Assembly (NCBI RefSeq): GCF_003313505.1
Contig: NZ_QMHO01000011.1
Span: 62,001 to 126,000, forward strand
Source of the DNA: Pedobacter nanyangensis
GTDB taxonomy: Bacteria > Bacteroidota > Bacteroidia > Sphingobacteriales > Sphingobacteriaceae
Length of the DNA stretch: 64,000 bases
Direction of reading: 5' to 3'
Of the stretch, positions 43,284 through 53,044 are shown piece after piece. The notes beneath the pieces were generated by a model. The model made no database searches. It was given only the letters and a program-made list of their open reading frames with translations, and had not been told where the DNA came from. How positions within the stretch are numbered: the first letter of the stretch is position 1; each line of letters opens with the position of its first letter. The translations under genes and the position numbers were made by a program.

Positions 43284-44186
43284 ATGCAAAATCTGGCCCC
43301 TATCGCTTTATTTGTTTACAACCGTCCGCAGCATACCGAGCGTACCGTAAAGTTTTTACAACAGAATAAGCTGGCAGCCGATAGCCGTTTATATATCTTC
43401 TCTGATGGGCCGAAAACGCCAAACGATGAGGAAAAAGTAAACGAAGTAAGAACCTTCATCAAAACCATAGAAGGTTTTAAATCAGTAAAGGTGGTGGAAA
43501 GCAAAACCAACAAGGGCTTGGCCAATTCCATCATTGAAGGGGTTACTATGCTCAATCAAAATTATGGGCAGGTGATTGTTTTTGAAGATGACCTGATTAC
43601 TTCGCCACATACCCTAACGTATTTTAACGAAGCCCTCAATATTTACAGAAATGAAGATCAAGTGATGCACATTGGGGCTTATATGTATCATTTAAAAGAA
43701 GAAAACCTGCCTGAAAGTTTCTTTTACAGAGCAGCTACCAGCTGGGGTTGGGCAACTTGGCAAAGGGCTTGGCAACATTTCGAACCTAATATCGATACCT
43801 TACTAACCCAATTTAATGCACGTAAAATTCACGAGTTTTCGATAGATGGCACCATGAATTTCTGGAAACAGATGCAGGATTTTAAACGTGGCAGAAACAA
43901 CTCCTGGGCCATTCGCTGGTATGCCTCTATCTTTCTAAAAGGAGGATTAACCTTGAACCCATCTCAATCTCTAGTGAACAATATTGGTCACGATGGCACA
44001 GGCGTACACTCGGGCATTAACGATATCTACAACGTCATCATCAACCCTAAACCAATTACTGTTTTCCCAACACAAATTGCAGAAGACAAAAAAGCCTACA
44101 CAGCCATTAAAAATTTCCTGGCGGGCAGAAAAGGTAGCCTGTGGACCAGGATTAAACGCTACGTTAGAGAAAAATTGATTAAATAA
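43284..44186 (+). CDS. glycosyltransferase, GT-A/GNT-I-like
   Basis: A 300-residue glycosyltransferase. The nucleotide-sugar fold starts at APIALFVYNRPQHTERTVKFL, the DxD-type motif is VFEDDLITSP, and the acceptor side has ATSWGWATWQRAWQHFEP and WAIRWYASIFLKGGLTLNPS, a sequence seen in many Bacteroidota polysaccharide clusters. No membrane span. It is the third gene of the flippase group and likely adds a sugar to a lipid-linked chain. The donor sugar is not readable. Confidence 0.9.
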   Translation: MQNLAPIALFVYNRPQHTERTVKFLQQNKLAADSRLYIFSDGPKTPNDEEKVNEVRTFIKTIEGFKSVKVVESKTNKGLANSIIEGVTMLNQNYGQVIVFEDDLITSPHTLTYFNEALNIYRNEDQVMHIGAYMYHLKEENLPESFFYRAATSWGWATWQRAWQHFEPNIDTLLTQFNARKIHEFSIDGTMNFWKQMQDFKRGRNNSWAIRWYASIFLKGGLTLNPSQSLVNNIGHDGTGVHSGINDIYNVIINPKPITVFPTQIAEDKKAYTAIKNFLAGRKGSLWTRIKRYVREKLIK

Positions 44187-44506
44187 CCTGAATATTATAC
44201 CATTAGCTTATAGTTGTTTAACTATTGTTCATGTAGGCTGACCCCGAACTAAATTTACTGTAGCTTTCCGCTTCGCTACAGGTCAGGGTAACGCTAAATC
44301 AACGTCCCGTCATGCTGAATTTAGTTCAGCATCGGCCTTAAAAGCCAAATAACAACATTAGCAAAAACTTGGGACAAATAAATCATCACCAACTTCATTA
44401 AGCCCTTCTCTAGAAATTTTAGTTACTCTTTTACTATCTTAGGGATAACATAACCTGCCGTTTCCCCCGATTTGCCTTAAAATTACCTAACCGAAAATAA
44501 TCTCTC
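44187..44506. other. 320-bp intergenic region with two REP-like hairpins
   Basis: The first part, about 44238-44286, contains CTGACC and GGTCAG around CTGTAGC/GCTACAG (loop TTTCCGCTTC). The second, 44312-44332, is ATGCTGAA/TTCAGCAT with a five-base loop. Both are typical of Bacteroidota intergenic repeats. Nothing else is seen; the region leads to the GH29 gene. Confidence 0.5.
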
Positions 44507-45964
44507 ATGAAACTGCTTACTTTCGCCTACCTGAATTTGGTGTTTTGTACTACCTTATTTGCACAAAACACAACTCCTAAACCTCATGGTGCCATACCTT
44601 CTGCGCGACAATTAGCATGGCATAACGTTGAACTTTATGGCTTAATACACTTCACCCCTACAACTTTTGAAGACAAGGAATGGGGATACGGCGATGCTGA
44701 CCCTTTGAAATTTAATCCGAGGGAATTTAATGCTGAACAGATTGTTCTGGCAGCAAAAGCCGGAGGTTTAAGAGCCATTATTTTGGTAGCTAAGCACCAT
44801 GACGGTTTTGCGTTGTGGCCCACTAAAACTACTTCTTATAATATCTCTAAAAGTCCTTATAAAAATGGCAAAGCCGATATGGTAAAGGAGTTTGAAACCG
44901 CAGCCAGAAAACATGGGCTTAAATTTGGGGTTTATTGTTCGCCCTGGGACCGAAACAACCCATATTATGGTACGGAAAAATACCTCCCAATTTATCAGGA
45001 ACAACTCAGAGAACTTTACACCAATTATGGCCCTCTTTTTATGAGCTGGCATGATGGCGCCAATGGTGGCGATGGCTACTATGGAGGCGCTAAGGAAAAC
45101 CGTGCAATTGACAACACCACTTATTACGATTGGGAAAACACTTGGAAAATTACCAGAAAGCTACAACCCAGCGCAAATATTTTTAGCGACGTTGGCCCTG
45201 ATGTACGTTGGGTAGGCAATGAAAAAGGTATTGCAGCGGCAACTAGCTGGGCTACTTTTACGCCTATGCCGCCACAGGGAAAAAATGTTGCCGTACCAGG
45301 CCAGGCGAATTATCCCCAAAGCCCAACGGGGATCAGAAATGGAAAATATTGGATGCCCGCCGAATGTGATGTACCATTAAGAAAAGGCTGGTTTTTCCAC
45401 GCCAATGAGCGGCCCAAAACTCCCGAAGAACTCTTTGATTTGTATTTGAAAAGTGTGGGCAGAGGCGCAGGTTTAGATTTGGGACTTGCTCCTGATCAAA
45501 GAGGTATTTTACATGAGGATGATGTGGCTGCCCTAAATAAATTCGGAACTAGGCTCACCAAAACCTTTTCAAATAATTTAGCCACTAAAGCAACCATAAT
45601 AGCTAGCAACATCAGAGGTTCAAATTTTAAAACTAGCCATCTAAAAGACAACAATAAGAGTACCTATTGGGCAACAAACGATGATGTAAAAAGTGCCACC
45701 ATTTCCCTGAGTTTTAAAACGCCAATCACTTTTGACATTATCAGCCTTCAGGAATATATTCCACTGGGCCAACGGATTGAACAGTATCACATTGAAGCAA
45801 TGATAGACGGCAAGTGGCAGCAAATAGCACAAGGAGAAAGCATTGGCGCTAAGCGTTTAATTAAATTAGACAAGCCTGTCTCCTCGCGGTTGATACGAGT
45901 AAAGATCAACAAGTGCCCAGCCGCTATTACATTGAGCGAAATAGGTCTCTTTTTATTGGGGTAA
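44507..45964 (+). CDS. alpha-L-fucosidase (GH29) with F5/8-type C domain
   Basis: A 485-residue secreted enzyme (signal peptide MKLLTFAYLNLVFCTTLFAQ). GH29 features are WHNVELYGLIHFTPTTFED, the His pair in VAKHHDGFALWPT, SPWDRN and YGPLFMSWHDGANGGDG with putative nucleophile Asp183; the sequence is of the GH29-B style. From about residue 355 a discoidin-like F5/8 type C domain follows (NNKSTYWATNDDVKSATISL), giving carbohydrate binding. It hydrolyses terminal alpha-L-fucose from external glycans. Its 3' end overlaps the convergent rhomboid gene by 12 bp. Confidence 0.93.
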   Translation: MKLLTFAYLNLVFCTTLFAQNTTPKPHGAIPSARQLAWHNVELYGLIHFTPTTFEDKEWGYGDADPLKFNPREFNAEQIVLAAKAGGLRAIILVAKHHDGFALWPTKTTSYNISKSPYKNGKADMVKEFETAARKHGLKFGVYCSPWDRNNPYYGTEKYLPIYQEQLRELYTNYGPLFMSWHDGANGGDGYYGGAKENRAIDNTTYYDWENTWKITRKLQPSANIFSDVGPDVRWVGNEKGIAAATSWATFTPMPPQGKNVAVPGQANYPQSPTGIRNGKYWMPAECDVPLRKGWFFHANERPKTPEELFDLYLKSVGRGAGLDLGLAPDQRGILHEDDVAALNKFGTRLTKTFSNNLATKATIIASNIRGSNFKTSHLKDNNKSTYWATNDDVKSATISLSFKTPITFDIISLQEYIPLGQRIEQYHIEAMIDGKWQQIAQGESIGAKRLIKLDKPVSSRLIRVKINKCPAAITLSEIGLFLLG

Positions 45965-47503
45965 AGGCGATGAGATGCGCCCCAAACTATCCCTAAACTT
46001 AGCCTGCATTTTCATGAGGTTGGTAATTTTTTCGGACACCGCTTTCTTGTATTGATGACCGCTTTTAACATCTTTCATCAAAAGTTCTGCGGCTTCGTAG
46101 GTTTCCTTGGCAATTGCTGTCCTTAGTTTTCTATCGAGGGTGAAATGATCATTCAGTTTGAGCTTCCCCATTTTTTCTACCACTTCCAAATTTGCTTTGC
46201 TGGGCCTAATTCCAAACAAATTAACATATTGAATCTTTTGGTCTCTAGAATAGTCGGCCTTCATCCACAGTACTCTATTAAAAACAAACGCATTGATGTC
46301 AAATTGCTTTTTTAATTTTAAAAATTCCTCATGCTGATAAACCGTAGTAAAAGCTAAAACGACATAACTAAATGCTCCAAAAACCACTATTACCACTGCA
46401 TATTTTATGGCAGGATAAACTTTCTTCACCTCCCATCGATGATCGAAAACCAAGAGGTAAGTAATCACAAAGCCAGAAATCAAACCACCCAGGTGGCAGG
46501 CGTTATCAACTCTTTCACTGATGCTGCCGTTCATTAACATAATGCCCAGTACAAAAACGGTGCTCACCAATAAAGCCTTGTTCGCATTCCTCTCAAAAAA
46601 TTTGTTCAGCAATAAAGCCATCATGGCGCCAAAAAGCCCCATAATAGCGCCTGATGCACCTACGGTATAAATATCCTCATGGTAGGCAATGCTGGTTAAA
46701 CCGGCACAAATGCCACTTAATAGGTAAATCAGCAAAAAGTTCTTCCAACCAATCTTATTTTCCAACATCAGCCCCAAATAAACAAAGGCATACATGTTGA
46801 AAAAAAGATGCCTGAACGAACCATGTAAAAACTGATAGCTAATTAAGCGCCAATAATCCCCTTCCAGCACCAGTTTTCTGTTGAGTGAGCCCAGTGAGCT
46901 AAGCTTCATGAATATATTGGTGATTTCCTCTGGCGGTACTTGCCGGGCTGCCAAAAACATGGGCGCAGCAACTAGCAGCGCAATCCAAGCGAGGAAACAG
47001 CATATATTAAACAGCAAAAGAATTGGCGCAGCAACATATCCCTTTCTGGGAACAAACAGGTAAAAAATGTTCTTGATTTTATCCTTTACCGCTAAAGGTG
47101 CCTTTTCAAAATAGTGGTCGTCTTGTTGTTCAGCAAATTCATGAAAAGCACGCACCTGTTCTTCCCATTGCTCACTCAAATGGTACTGTACATACTCAAA
47201 TTCGTGAAACAGCTTTTCTAAATTGGCTTCGTTTTTCCCATAATCATTAAACAGCAGTTGCATGCCCACACATTCGCTCTTCACCACGGCAAAGTTGCCG
47301 TGAATACGCACGGTTACTTCTTCGCTGTAAGACTGAAATGAAAGTGGGGTATAGGCAATAATACCCGATTCGGAGACATGGCTCAACTTCCAACCGAGAT
47401 TTTCGAAAGCCTGTTTAACAATAATCAAATACTTATCTGATGGAAAATCAGCTAAGGGAATAAATTTTTCAACCTTGGGAGAATATCCCCAACTGATACT
47501 CAT
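45953..47503 (-). CDS. rhomboid intramembrane serine protease with N-terminal extension
   Basis: A 516-residue rhomboid. The catalytic dyad is Ser284 in GASGAIMG and His337 in NACHLGG, with the conserved QFLHGSFRHLFFN before. The membrane part (about 155-390) is preceded by a soluble domain of about 155 residues (SYSEEVTVRIHGNFAVVKSE) that is not part of the rhomboid core and followed by a charged tail of about 120 residues. It cleaves membrane-spanning proteins; the target is not known. It is 14 nt downstream of a methyltransferase gene and overlaps the GH29 gene end to end by 12 bp. Confidence 0.92.
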   Translation of the reverse strand: MSISWGYSPKVEKFIPLADFPSDKYLIIVKQAFENLGWKLSHVSESGIIAYTPLSFQSYSEEVTVRIHGNFAVVKSECVGMQLLFNDYGKNEANLEKLFHEFEYVQYHLSEQWEEQVRAFHEFAEQQDDHYFEKAPLAVKDKIKNIFYLFVPRKGYVAAPILLLFNICCFLAWIALLVAAPMFLAARQVPPEEITNIFMKLSSLGSLNRKLVLEGDYWRLISYQFLHGSFRHLFFNMYAFVYLGLMLENKIGWKNFLLIYLLSGICAGLTSIAYHEDIYTVGASGAIMGLFGAMMALLLNKFFERNANKALLVSTVFVLGIMLMNGSISERVDNACHLGGLISGFVITYLLVFDHRWEVKKVYPAIKYAVVIVVFGAFSYVVLAFTTVYQHEEFLKLKKQFDINAFVFNRVLWMKADYSRDQKIQYVNLFGIRPSKANLEVVEKMGKLKLNDHFTLDRKLRTAIAKETYEAAELLMKDVKSGHQYKKAVSEKITNLMKMQAKFRDSLGRISSPLPQ

Positions 47504-47517
47504 GAGCCTTAATTTTT

Positions 47518-48270
47518 TTAGTCTGCTTTTTTGGCTTCGATTACGATGTAAGGCGATAATTGCCTCGAATCAAAGGGAAATATCTTGGTAAAAACCTTGC
47601 CAACCAACCAAGAGGTTTTCTTAAAGATTCTTACTGCCGCTGATTTTTCCTTCTCGTTCTCTAACCAAATACTAAATTTACCAAAATAATTGGCTTTTAA
47701 AACTTTGAGCCCTGCATTTTCTACGATCTGCTTTAACAGCTGAGGATCCATGCAGTTGATGTTATGCTTATCGTAATTTTCCTTATCAAAGTTTTTTTGG
47801 AACCAACCATTAACCGCCTTAAAATTGGGCAGGGTAATAAAGAGGGTCCCTCCTGGGTTTAAAAATGATATGTGCCTGCGGATAATGTCCTCGGTATCGT
47901 TAAAATGCTCAATCAATCCGCAGCTTAACACCAAATCATATCGCTGTGCTGGCTCATAATTAAATAAGTCGGTCTCAATGATGTGAATATCGTCTTTACC
48001 TAGCCCGTTAGCTTGTAAAAGTTGATGCGTAATAGGCTCATGTACAAAGTAATCGAGCAAAGTAACATCCAGCTTCAAATACTTTTTTAAAAAAACAGCG
48101 TAATATCCCGGGAAGCCGCCAAGCTCGATGGCAGTTTTCACCTGATTTCGTTTAACGATTTCCTTTAGCTGCTGATGGAATAAATAATTTTCTGGGATGG
48201 TTACGGCAAGATCTGTTTTGCTTTCCCAATATTTCACCCAAAAATCTCTGTCGGTAAGTAAGTTTGCCAT
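47518..48270 (-). CDS. class I SAM-dependent methyltransferase
   Basis: A 250-residue methyltransferase. Motif I is TAIELGGFPGYYAVFLKKYL, motif II VTLLDYFVHEPI, motif IV YDLVLSCGLIEHFND and the post-motif GGTLFITLPN. Such proteins methylate small molecules, lipids or sugars; the substrate is unknown. It is cotranscribed with the rhomboid gene (14-nt gap). It shares no close similarity with the methyltransferase at 42610. Confidence 0.9.
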   Translation of the reverse strand: MANLLTDRDFWVKYWESKTDLAVTIPENYLFHQQLKEIVKRNQVKTAIELGGFPGYYAVFLKKYLKLDVTLLDYFVHEPITHQLLQANGLGKDDIHIIETDLFNYEPAQRYDLVLSCGLIEHFNDTEDIIRRHISFLNPGGTLFITLPNFKAVNGWFQKNFDKENYDKHNINCMDPQLLKQIVENAGLKVLKANYFGKFSIWLENEKEKSAAVRIFKKTSWLVGKVFTKIFPFDSRQLSPYIVIEAKKAD

Positions 48271-48281
48271 TTTGTAGCAGT

Positions 48282-48351
48282 AAACTTACGAAGTTTAACT
48301 TTAATTGCCTGTAGTTTTCAAGTGCATTATTGTTAAAAACTTCGTAAGTTT
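48282..48351. repeat. 15-bp inverted repeat with near-palindromic arms
   Basis: Arms AAACTTACGAAGTTT (48282-48296) and AAACTTCGTAAGTTT (48337-48351) are exact reverse complements, 40 nt apart. Each is almost palindromic by itself, like the pair at 14870-14917. It lies between the methyltransferase start and the tricorn gene. Confidence 0.6.
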
Positions 48352-48366
48352 TTTAGTGTTTGGATA

Positions 48367-51300
48367 TTATTTCAGTTCTTTCATGATTTCGGCCACGGCT
48401 CTTTCCAATTGAGGGTCTCTACCTGCCAATCTATCCTCGAAAGTGTTTTTCACCGTAATATCTGGTGCAACACCTTCTTTCTCTAAATTCTTTCCATCCA
48501 TGGTATAGCAGCCCCATGATGGTAAGCGATAAGAAGACCCATCAACCAAGCCCTTAGCAGAGGTAAAAATGATCCAACGATAGGTTTCTGTACCGATGAT
48601 TTTGCCCAGCTTCAATTGCTTAAATCCAGCAGCGGTCATCTCGGCATCACTTAAAGATTGCTCGTTAATTAACAACACAATAGGTTTTACGGCAGGGCCG
48701 AAATTACTTTGGGTAGTTAGCTTACCACCACGATATTTCCATTTTAGGTACGGGCGTTGCGATAAAAAGCGCAATACTTCGTCGTGAACATTTCCGCCAG
48801 TGTTATATCGTAAATCTAAGATAATTGCATCCTTGTTATTTTCCTGTTCTACCATATCCAACAAAAAGGTTTGCAGTTCGCCGGCGCCCATGTTTTTCAT
48901 GTACGAATAAGCGATACGGTTTTTGCCCCAGTTGTCTACATTTTTGCGATTATTGGCAATCCATTCGTCGTACAAATTCGATTTTAAGCTTGCGGTGTTT
49001 TGCGGGTGTACGTTTACATTTACAGGCTTGCCATTACGGGAGAAAGTCAGGTTCATTTCCCTATCAATAGAGGGCTTGCTGAAATAGTAGTCCCTGTCCA
49101 TTGCTTCATCAACTTTTACGCCGTTTACATGCGTCAGAATATCGCCGCTGGCAACTTTACCTCCCAGCAATGCCGCACTACTTTTGGCTACAATCCTATC
49201 TACCTGATAAGGTTTTTCATTATTAAAGATGATTCCTGTTTCATTGGTAAAATAGTTCATGTTTTTACGTTCCTCGGCGCCAAAGCTGTTAAAGCCCATG
49301 TGGGAAGAATTGAGTTCGCCCAGCATGTCATTTAACAAAATACGTAAGTCTGAACGGTTGTTCACGTATGGCAAATAGGCCGCATAGCGAGTTTTCATTT
49401 TCGGCCAATCAACCCCATGAAAATCATCATCGTAAAAGTTTTCGTCCAAACCTACCCATGTTTCATAAAACATCTGGTTAAACTCGGCATTCAAATTTTT
49501 GCTGAATTTGTAGCTATAGTCCATCGCATCCAGTTTGTTCATGTCGATGTTGTACTTATTAAGCACTCCCCTAGCCAATACAAAGTGCTTGCCCGCAGCT
49601 TCGGCAATGCCAAAACCGCCAGGTGCTACCTTTTCTGTTTTGTTGTTTTCAAAAGGTTCAATAACCGTTCTATAGGTGCTCATCGGCATTCCTTCGTGGC
49701 TTGAAGTGTAAAACACATAGGTTTTATCGCCCTTGGCTAAAACTTCCGTTAAATATTGGGTGCCAAAAGCCGGGCTTACCAACTCTATCCTGTCTAAAAT
49801 ACGGTCAGTGTTAATGGTAATCAGTTTTGCTGTTGGCTTAGTCTCTGCTTTCTTCTTCGCAGTATCGGCAGTTTTTTTGGCATCCTTTGTTGGTGCAGTT
49901 TCTTTTGGAGCTGCTGGTGGATTTTCCTTGAACAGCTCATCAAACTTATCGGCACGGTAAGGTGCATCGTAGTAATCCAATGCCATACGATACACATGCG
50001 CATCTTGCATCCCGAAAGGATAAGAAGGCTTGGTGCGGTTACTGGTAAAATAGATGTATTTTCCGTCTGGCGACCAAATTGGACTGGACTCGGTTACGCC
50101 TGTATTGGTTAAATTAGTGGTTTGGTTGGCCTTAAGATCATGCACCAAAATGTCCTGCTCAAAATTACGGTAGACCGTAAAAAGCAAGTATTGCTCATTT
50201 GGCGAGAAGCTAGGCGAAGATTCCTGGATAGCCCAGAACTCATCCTTTAGCACTGTTTTGCTTTGTAAGGTTTTCAGGTCCATCAACCGCAATTCATTCC
50301 TCCCGCTTAAATAAACCGCCTGGGTTTTGCTTTTGTTAAAAGCAATGGCCCTATTATTTGCCTTGTCATTGGTCAGTTGTTTTGGGGCCGATTTTCCATC
50401 ACCAACTACCGTAAACCAGTTTTGGTAACCATTAACGGTTTGATTGAAAAGGATGGTTTTGTTATCTGCCAACCATTTCAGTTCCATCGCACGCTCACCG
50501 CTATTGCTAATCTGGCGGATAAACTTTCCATCTACATCACTCACAAACAACTCTCCTCGTGAAATGAAAGCCATTTTTTTACCATCTGGCGATACATCGA
50601 AATTGAAGATATTGGCTTTTACCTCATACTCTTGTTCTTTGGTCAGCACTTGATTTCTAAAAGAACTGATATTGATTTTTTCAGCTTTTTTAGAAGCTAC
50701 GTCATACACATACAACTGATAGTCTTTCTCAAAAACAACGGTATTGCCATTAGCCGCTACAAATGGGCGTTTAATAGAAGTATCAAACTTGGTAAGTGCT
50801 GTTTTTTTACCACCTACAAAAGTGTAAAGGTTGTACTCCTCATTGGCTTCGTCCGAAACAAAGTAGATATTCCCTTTTTGGTCAACAGAAGTCCAAAAGT
50901 CTTTGCCAATATAATCGGTGTAACGTTTATACGTTTTGGTTTTAGGATTGTACGATTGGATATCAGGATTAAAAGCACCTTTGTAGCGCTTGCGGTTAGC
51001 AAAGTTCCTGCTTTCCCAAGTATCGCTAAAAAACAAGCTGCCATCTGGAGCCTCGGCAATATGGTGCGTAGTATTAAAATAGTTTTCAAACAAACGTACC
51101 GCAGTACCGCCGTTGATGCCTACCTTATAGCTCGAAAAGTTGTTATAACGGCTAGAAGTAAAATAAATGGTTTTCGAGTCCCAGCTCCAGTTATCCACTT
51201 CATCGGTACCATCATTAAAGGTTAACTGTTTGATTTCGCCACCGGTCATTGGCATTACATAAACGTCAAAATTGCCATATTGATTGGACGAAAAAGCCAA

Positions 51301-51543
51301 CCACTTGCCATCTGGCGAGATTTTAGGATTGATTTCATCGCCCTGCATCGCGGTAATTCTTGAGGCTAAGCCACCTTTAACGGGCACTTTCCAAATATCG
51401 CCATCGTAACTAAATACCACGGTTTGTGCGTCTGGAGATAAGGCTGGACAACTGGCAAAATAAGTTTGGTTTTGGGCTTTTACCATTAACGGTAACGACA
51501 AAAATGCGAACGCAAGCTTGCTGAATAGGTTTTTATTCTTCAT
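48367..51543 (-). CDS. tricorn-like S41 family peptidase, secreted
   Basis: A 1058-residue secreted protease. A signal peptide (MKNKNLFSKLAFAFLSLPLMVKAQ) is followed by WD40-like/TolB-type propeller repeats (SPDAQTVVFSYDGDIWKVPV, SPDGKWLAFSSNQYGNFDVY, WSPDGKYIYFTSNRTKPSYP), a PDZ domain near KVASGDILTHVNGVKV, and an S41 catalytic domain with SHMGF and NEQSLSDAEMTAAGFKQLK (Ser region near 48655). Tricorn proteins degrade peptides; the bacterial forms are periplasmic. The start at 51543 gives the signal peptide; an in-frame ATG at 51633 lies too far upstream and overlaps the divergent glycosyltransferase gene. Confidence 0.94.
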   Translation of the reverse strand: MKNKNLFSKLAFAFLSLPLMVKAQNQTYFASCPALSPDAQTVVFSYDGDIWKVPVKGGLASRITAMQGDEINPKISPDGKWLAFSSNQYGNFDVYVMPMTGGEIKQLTFNDGTDEVDNWSWDSKTIYFTSSRYNNFSSYKVGINGGTAVRLFENYFNTTHHIAEAPDGSLFFSDTWESRNFANRKRYKGAFNPDIQSYNPKTKTYKRYTDYIGKDFWTSVDQKGNIYFVSDEANEEYNLYTFVGGKKTALTKFDTSIKRPFVAANGNTVVFEKDYQLYVYDVASKKAEKINISSFRNQVLTKEQEYEVKANIFNFDVSPDGKKMAFISRGELFVSDVDGKFIRQISNSGERAMELKWLADNKTILFNQTVNGYQNWFTVVGDGKSAPKQLTNDKANNRAIAFNKSKTQAVYLSGRNELRLMDLKTLQSKTVLKDEFWAIQESSPSFSPNEQYLLFTVYRNFEQDILVHDLKANQTTNLTNTGVTESSPIWSPDGKYIYFTSNRTKPSYPFGMQDAHVYRMALDYYDAPYRADKFDELFKENPPAAPKETAPTKDAKKTADTAKKKAETKPTAKLITINTDRILDRIELVSPAFGTQYLTEVLAKGDKTYVFYTSSHEGMPMSTYRTVIEPFENNKTEKVAPGGFGIAEAAGKHFVLARGVLNKYNIDMNKLDAMDYSYKFSKNLNAEFNQMFYETWVGLDENFYDDDFHGVDWPKMKTRYAAYLPYVNNRSDLRILLNDMLGELNSSHMGFNSFGAEERKNMNYFTNETGIIFNNEKPYQVDRIVAKSSAALLGGKVASGDILTHVNGVKVDEAMDRDYYFSKPSIDREMNLTFSRNGKPVNVNVHPQNTASLKSNLYDEWIANNRKNVDNWGKNRIAYSYMKNMGAGELQTFLLDMVEQENNKDAIILDLRYNTGGNVHDEVLRFLSQRPYLKWKYRGGKLTTQSNFGPAVKPIVLLINEQSLSDAEMTAAGFKQLKLGKIIGTETYRWIIFTSAKGLVDGSSYRLPSWGCYTMDGKNLEKEGVAPDITVKNTFEDRLAGRDPQLERAVAEIMKELK

Positions 51544-51604
51544 TTTTATAATGATAAGTTTAGTTAATTTGAGTAACGGTTTTACAAACCTAAACAATAA
51601 AATG

Positions 51605-51612
51605 TATTTTTG
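51605..51612 (+). promoter_or_regulatory. candidate -7 box for the GT4 gene
   Basis: TATTTTTG matches TAnnTTTG and overlaps the upstream TTG at 51610, favouring the later TTG start at 51619. Confidence 0.35.
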
Positions 51613-51618
51613 ATTGCT

Positions 51619-52893
51619 TTGAAAGTAGTACACCTCAACACATACGATGGCAACGGCGGCGCTGGTAGGGCGTGTTTACGTTTAAGCGATGCGCTGAACC
51701 AAGCAGGTATTGATTCGAAGGTATTGGTCTATTATCAATTTGGCAACAATCCGGGCATCTACAATTTAAGCAAAAGTCCTTTTGCTAAAGCCAAGGCCGT
51801 TTTTAACATCATGGCCGAACGATACTTGGCCAAATTATTTTCAAAAAAAGAGGTAAAAACGCCTTTTTCCTTACAGTGGTTTGGCAAAAGCGTTCTTAAA
51901 AATAAGCTGGTAAAAGAGGCTGATGTTATTCACATCCACTGGATTAATCACGGCTTTTTAAGCCCTAAATTTTTAGCGCAGCTTGATGAACTGGAAAAAC
52001 CTATTGTTTGGACTTTCCATGACAGTAATGCTTTTACAGGTGGATGTCACGTGCGTTACAGTTGTGAAAATTTTCACAGGCAATGCGGCAATTGCCCCTT
52101 GCTGAAAATGAGTGGGCCGAAAGACATTTCCCACCAAACGTGGAAACGCAAACAGAAAGCTTACTCGGAAGTAAATTTCCATGTGGTGGCTCCAAGTAGA
52201 TGGATGGCCCAATCGGTAAAAGAAAGTAGTTTATTGGGATTAAGACATACTTCGGTGATTCCAAATACCATTGAGGTGGATGTTTTTAAACCTTACGTAA
52301 AGGCCGAAGCCAAGAAAATCCTTAAGATAGCCCCTGAAAAATTTGTACTGATGAGCGGCTTTATGCCCTCTAAAAATGATAAGCATAAAGGCACTCAATA
52401 CCTTATTGATGCCCTGTTTGAACTTTCCCGTCGACCAGAAATCCCTAACGAGCAAATAGAACTGGTTATTTTTGGTAATAAGAACGAAGAAAATATTCCT
52501 AAGTTCCCTTTCAAAACCACCTTTTTGGGAACCATCAATAAGGATGAACATCTAGCTAAATGCTATGCTGCAGCTGATGCTTTCATCACTCCTTCTCTGG
52601 AAGACAACCTACCCAACACCGTGATGGAAAGTTTGGCCTGCGCTACACCTGTGATTGCTTTTACCACTGGTGGTATTCCCGATATGGTGAAACACCTCCA
52701 AAATGGCTATTTAGCTAAATATGAAGATGCTTCTGACCTGGCGGATGGTATCGAATGGCTATTTCTGCATGAGCAAAAGGAGGAAATCCAAAAGGAAGCT
52801 CGCAGAACGGTGCTGAGCACTTTTGCTCCGCCTGTAATTGCCGAACAACATGCCTTGCTTTATTTAAAGTTGCTGGATGACATGCCGAAATAA
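51619..52893 (+). CDS. glycosyltransferase family 4
   Basis: A GT-B glycosyltransferase of about 424 residues. The N-terminus KVVHLNTYDGNGGAGRACLRLS, VIHIHWINHGFLSP, WTFHDSNAFTGGCH and a cysteine-rich block CHVRYSCENFHRQCGNC are typical of GT4 members that act on surface polysaccharides. The C-terminal donor site is FITPSLEDNLPNTVMESLAC with the E-x7-E pattern and TGGIPDMV. No ATG is available; TTG at 51619 matches the usual start MKVVHLNTYD, and TTG at 51610 is the alternative. It is divergent from the tricorn gene and precedes the repeat cluster. Confidence 0.9.
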   Translation: MKVVHLNTYDGNGGAGRACLRLSDALNQAGIDSKVLVYYQFGNNPGIYNLSKSPFAKAKAVFNIMAERYLAKLFSKKEVKTPFSLQWFGKSVLKNKLVKEADVIHIHWINHGFLSPKFLAQLDELEKPIVWTFHDSNAFTGGCHVRYSCENFHRQCGNCPLLKMSGPKDISHQTWKRKQKAYSEVNFHVVAPSRWMAQSVKESSLLGLRHTSVIPNTIEVDVFKPYVKAEAKKILKIAPEKFVLMSGFMPSKNDKHKGTQYLIDALFELSRRPEIPNEQIELVIFGNKNEENIPKFPFKTTFLGTINKDEHLAKCYAAADAFITPSLEDNLPNTVMESLACATPVIAFTTGGIPDMVKHLQNGYLAKYEDASDLADGIEWLFLHEQKEEIQKEARRTVLSTFAPPVIAEQHALLYLKLLDDMPK

Positions 52894-52927
52894 GTGGAAA
52901 GTGAGTTAAACCAAAAATAACTAATAT

Positions 52928-53001
52928 AGATTGCTTCGTCGTACCTCCTCGCAATGACGTTGCTATTCCCGTCACTGCGAGGAGGTACGACGAAGCAGTC
53001 T
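52928..53001. repeat. palindromic element copy, long arms
   Basis: Arms AGATTGCTTCGTCGTACCTC and GAGGTACGACGAAGCAGTCT belong to a 32-bp hairpin with about 30 of 32 positions paired. Its loop contains TTGCTATTCC. Arms are longer than those of copies at 53209 and 53633 because of an added CGTACCTC block. Confidence 0.85.
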
Positions 53002-53040
53002 CCAACCTAGCTAATCAACAAAACACGAAAGCGTTAATAT
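52990..53040. repeat. 51-bp direct repeat, copy 1
   Basis: This 51-bp stretch, which begins ACGAAGCAGTCTCCAACCTA and ends AAAGCGTTAATAT, is repeated exactly at 53683-53733. After one mismatch a further 12 bases (CAGAGATTGCTT) also match. The two copies bracket the GIY-YIG gene. Confidence 0.9.
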
Positions 53041-53044
53041 ACAG

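Noticed and set aside
44507..45964. GH29 gene as part of the glucan utilization locus
   Set aside because: It is about 8 kb away, on the plus strand, separated by housekeeping genes, and has no SusC/SusD partner of its own.
50632..51225. 197-codon plus-strand frame antisense to the tricorn gene
   Set aside because: A shadow of the repeat-rich propeller region on the other strand.
51544..51633. Earlier start of the tricorn protease at 51633
   Set aside because: It would overlap the divergent glycosyltransferase gene and put 30 residues in front of a clean signal peptide.
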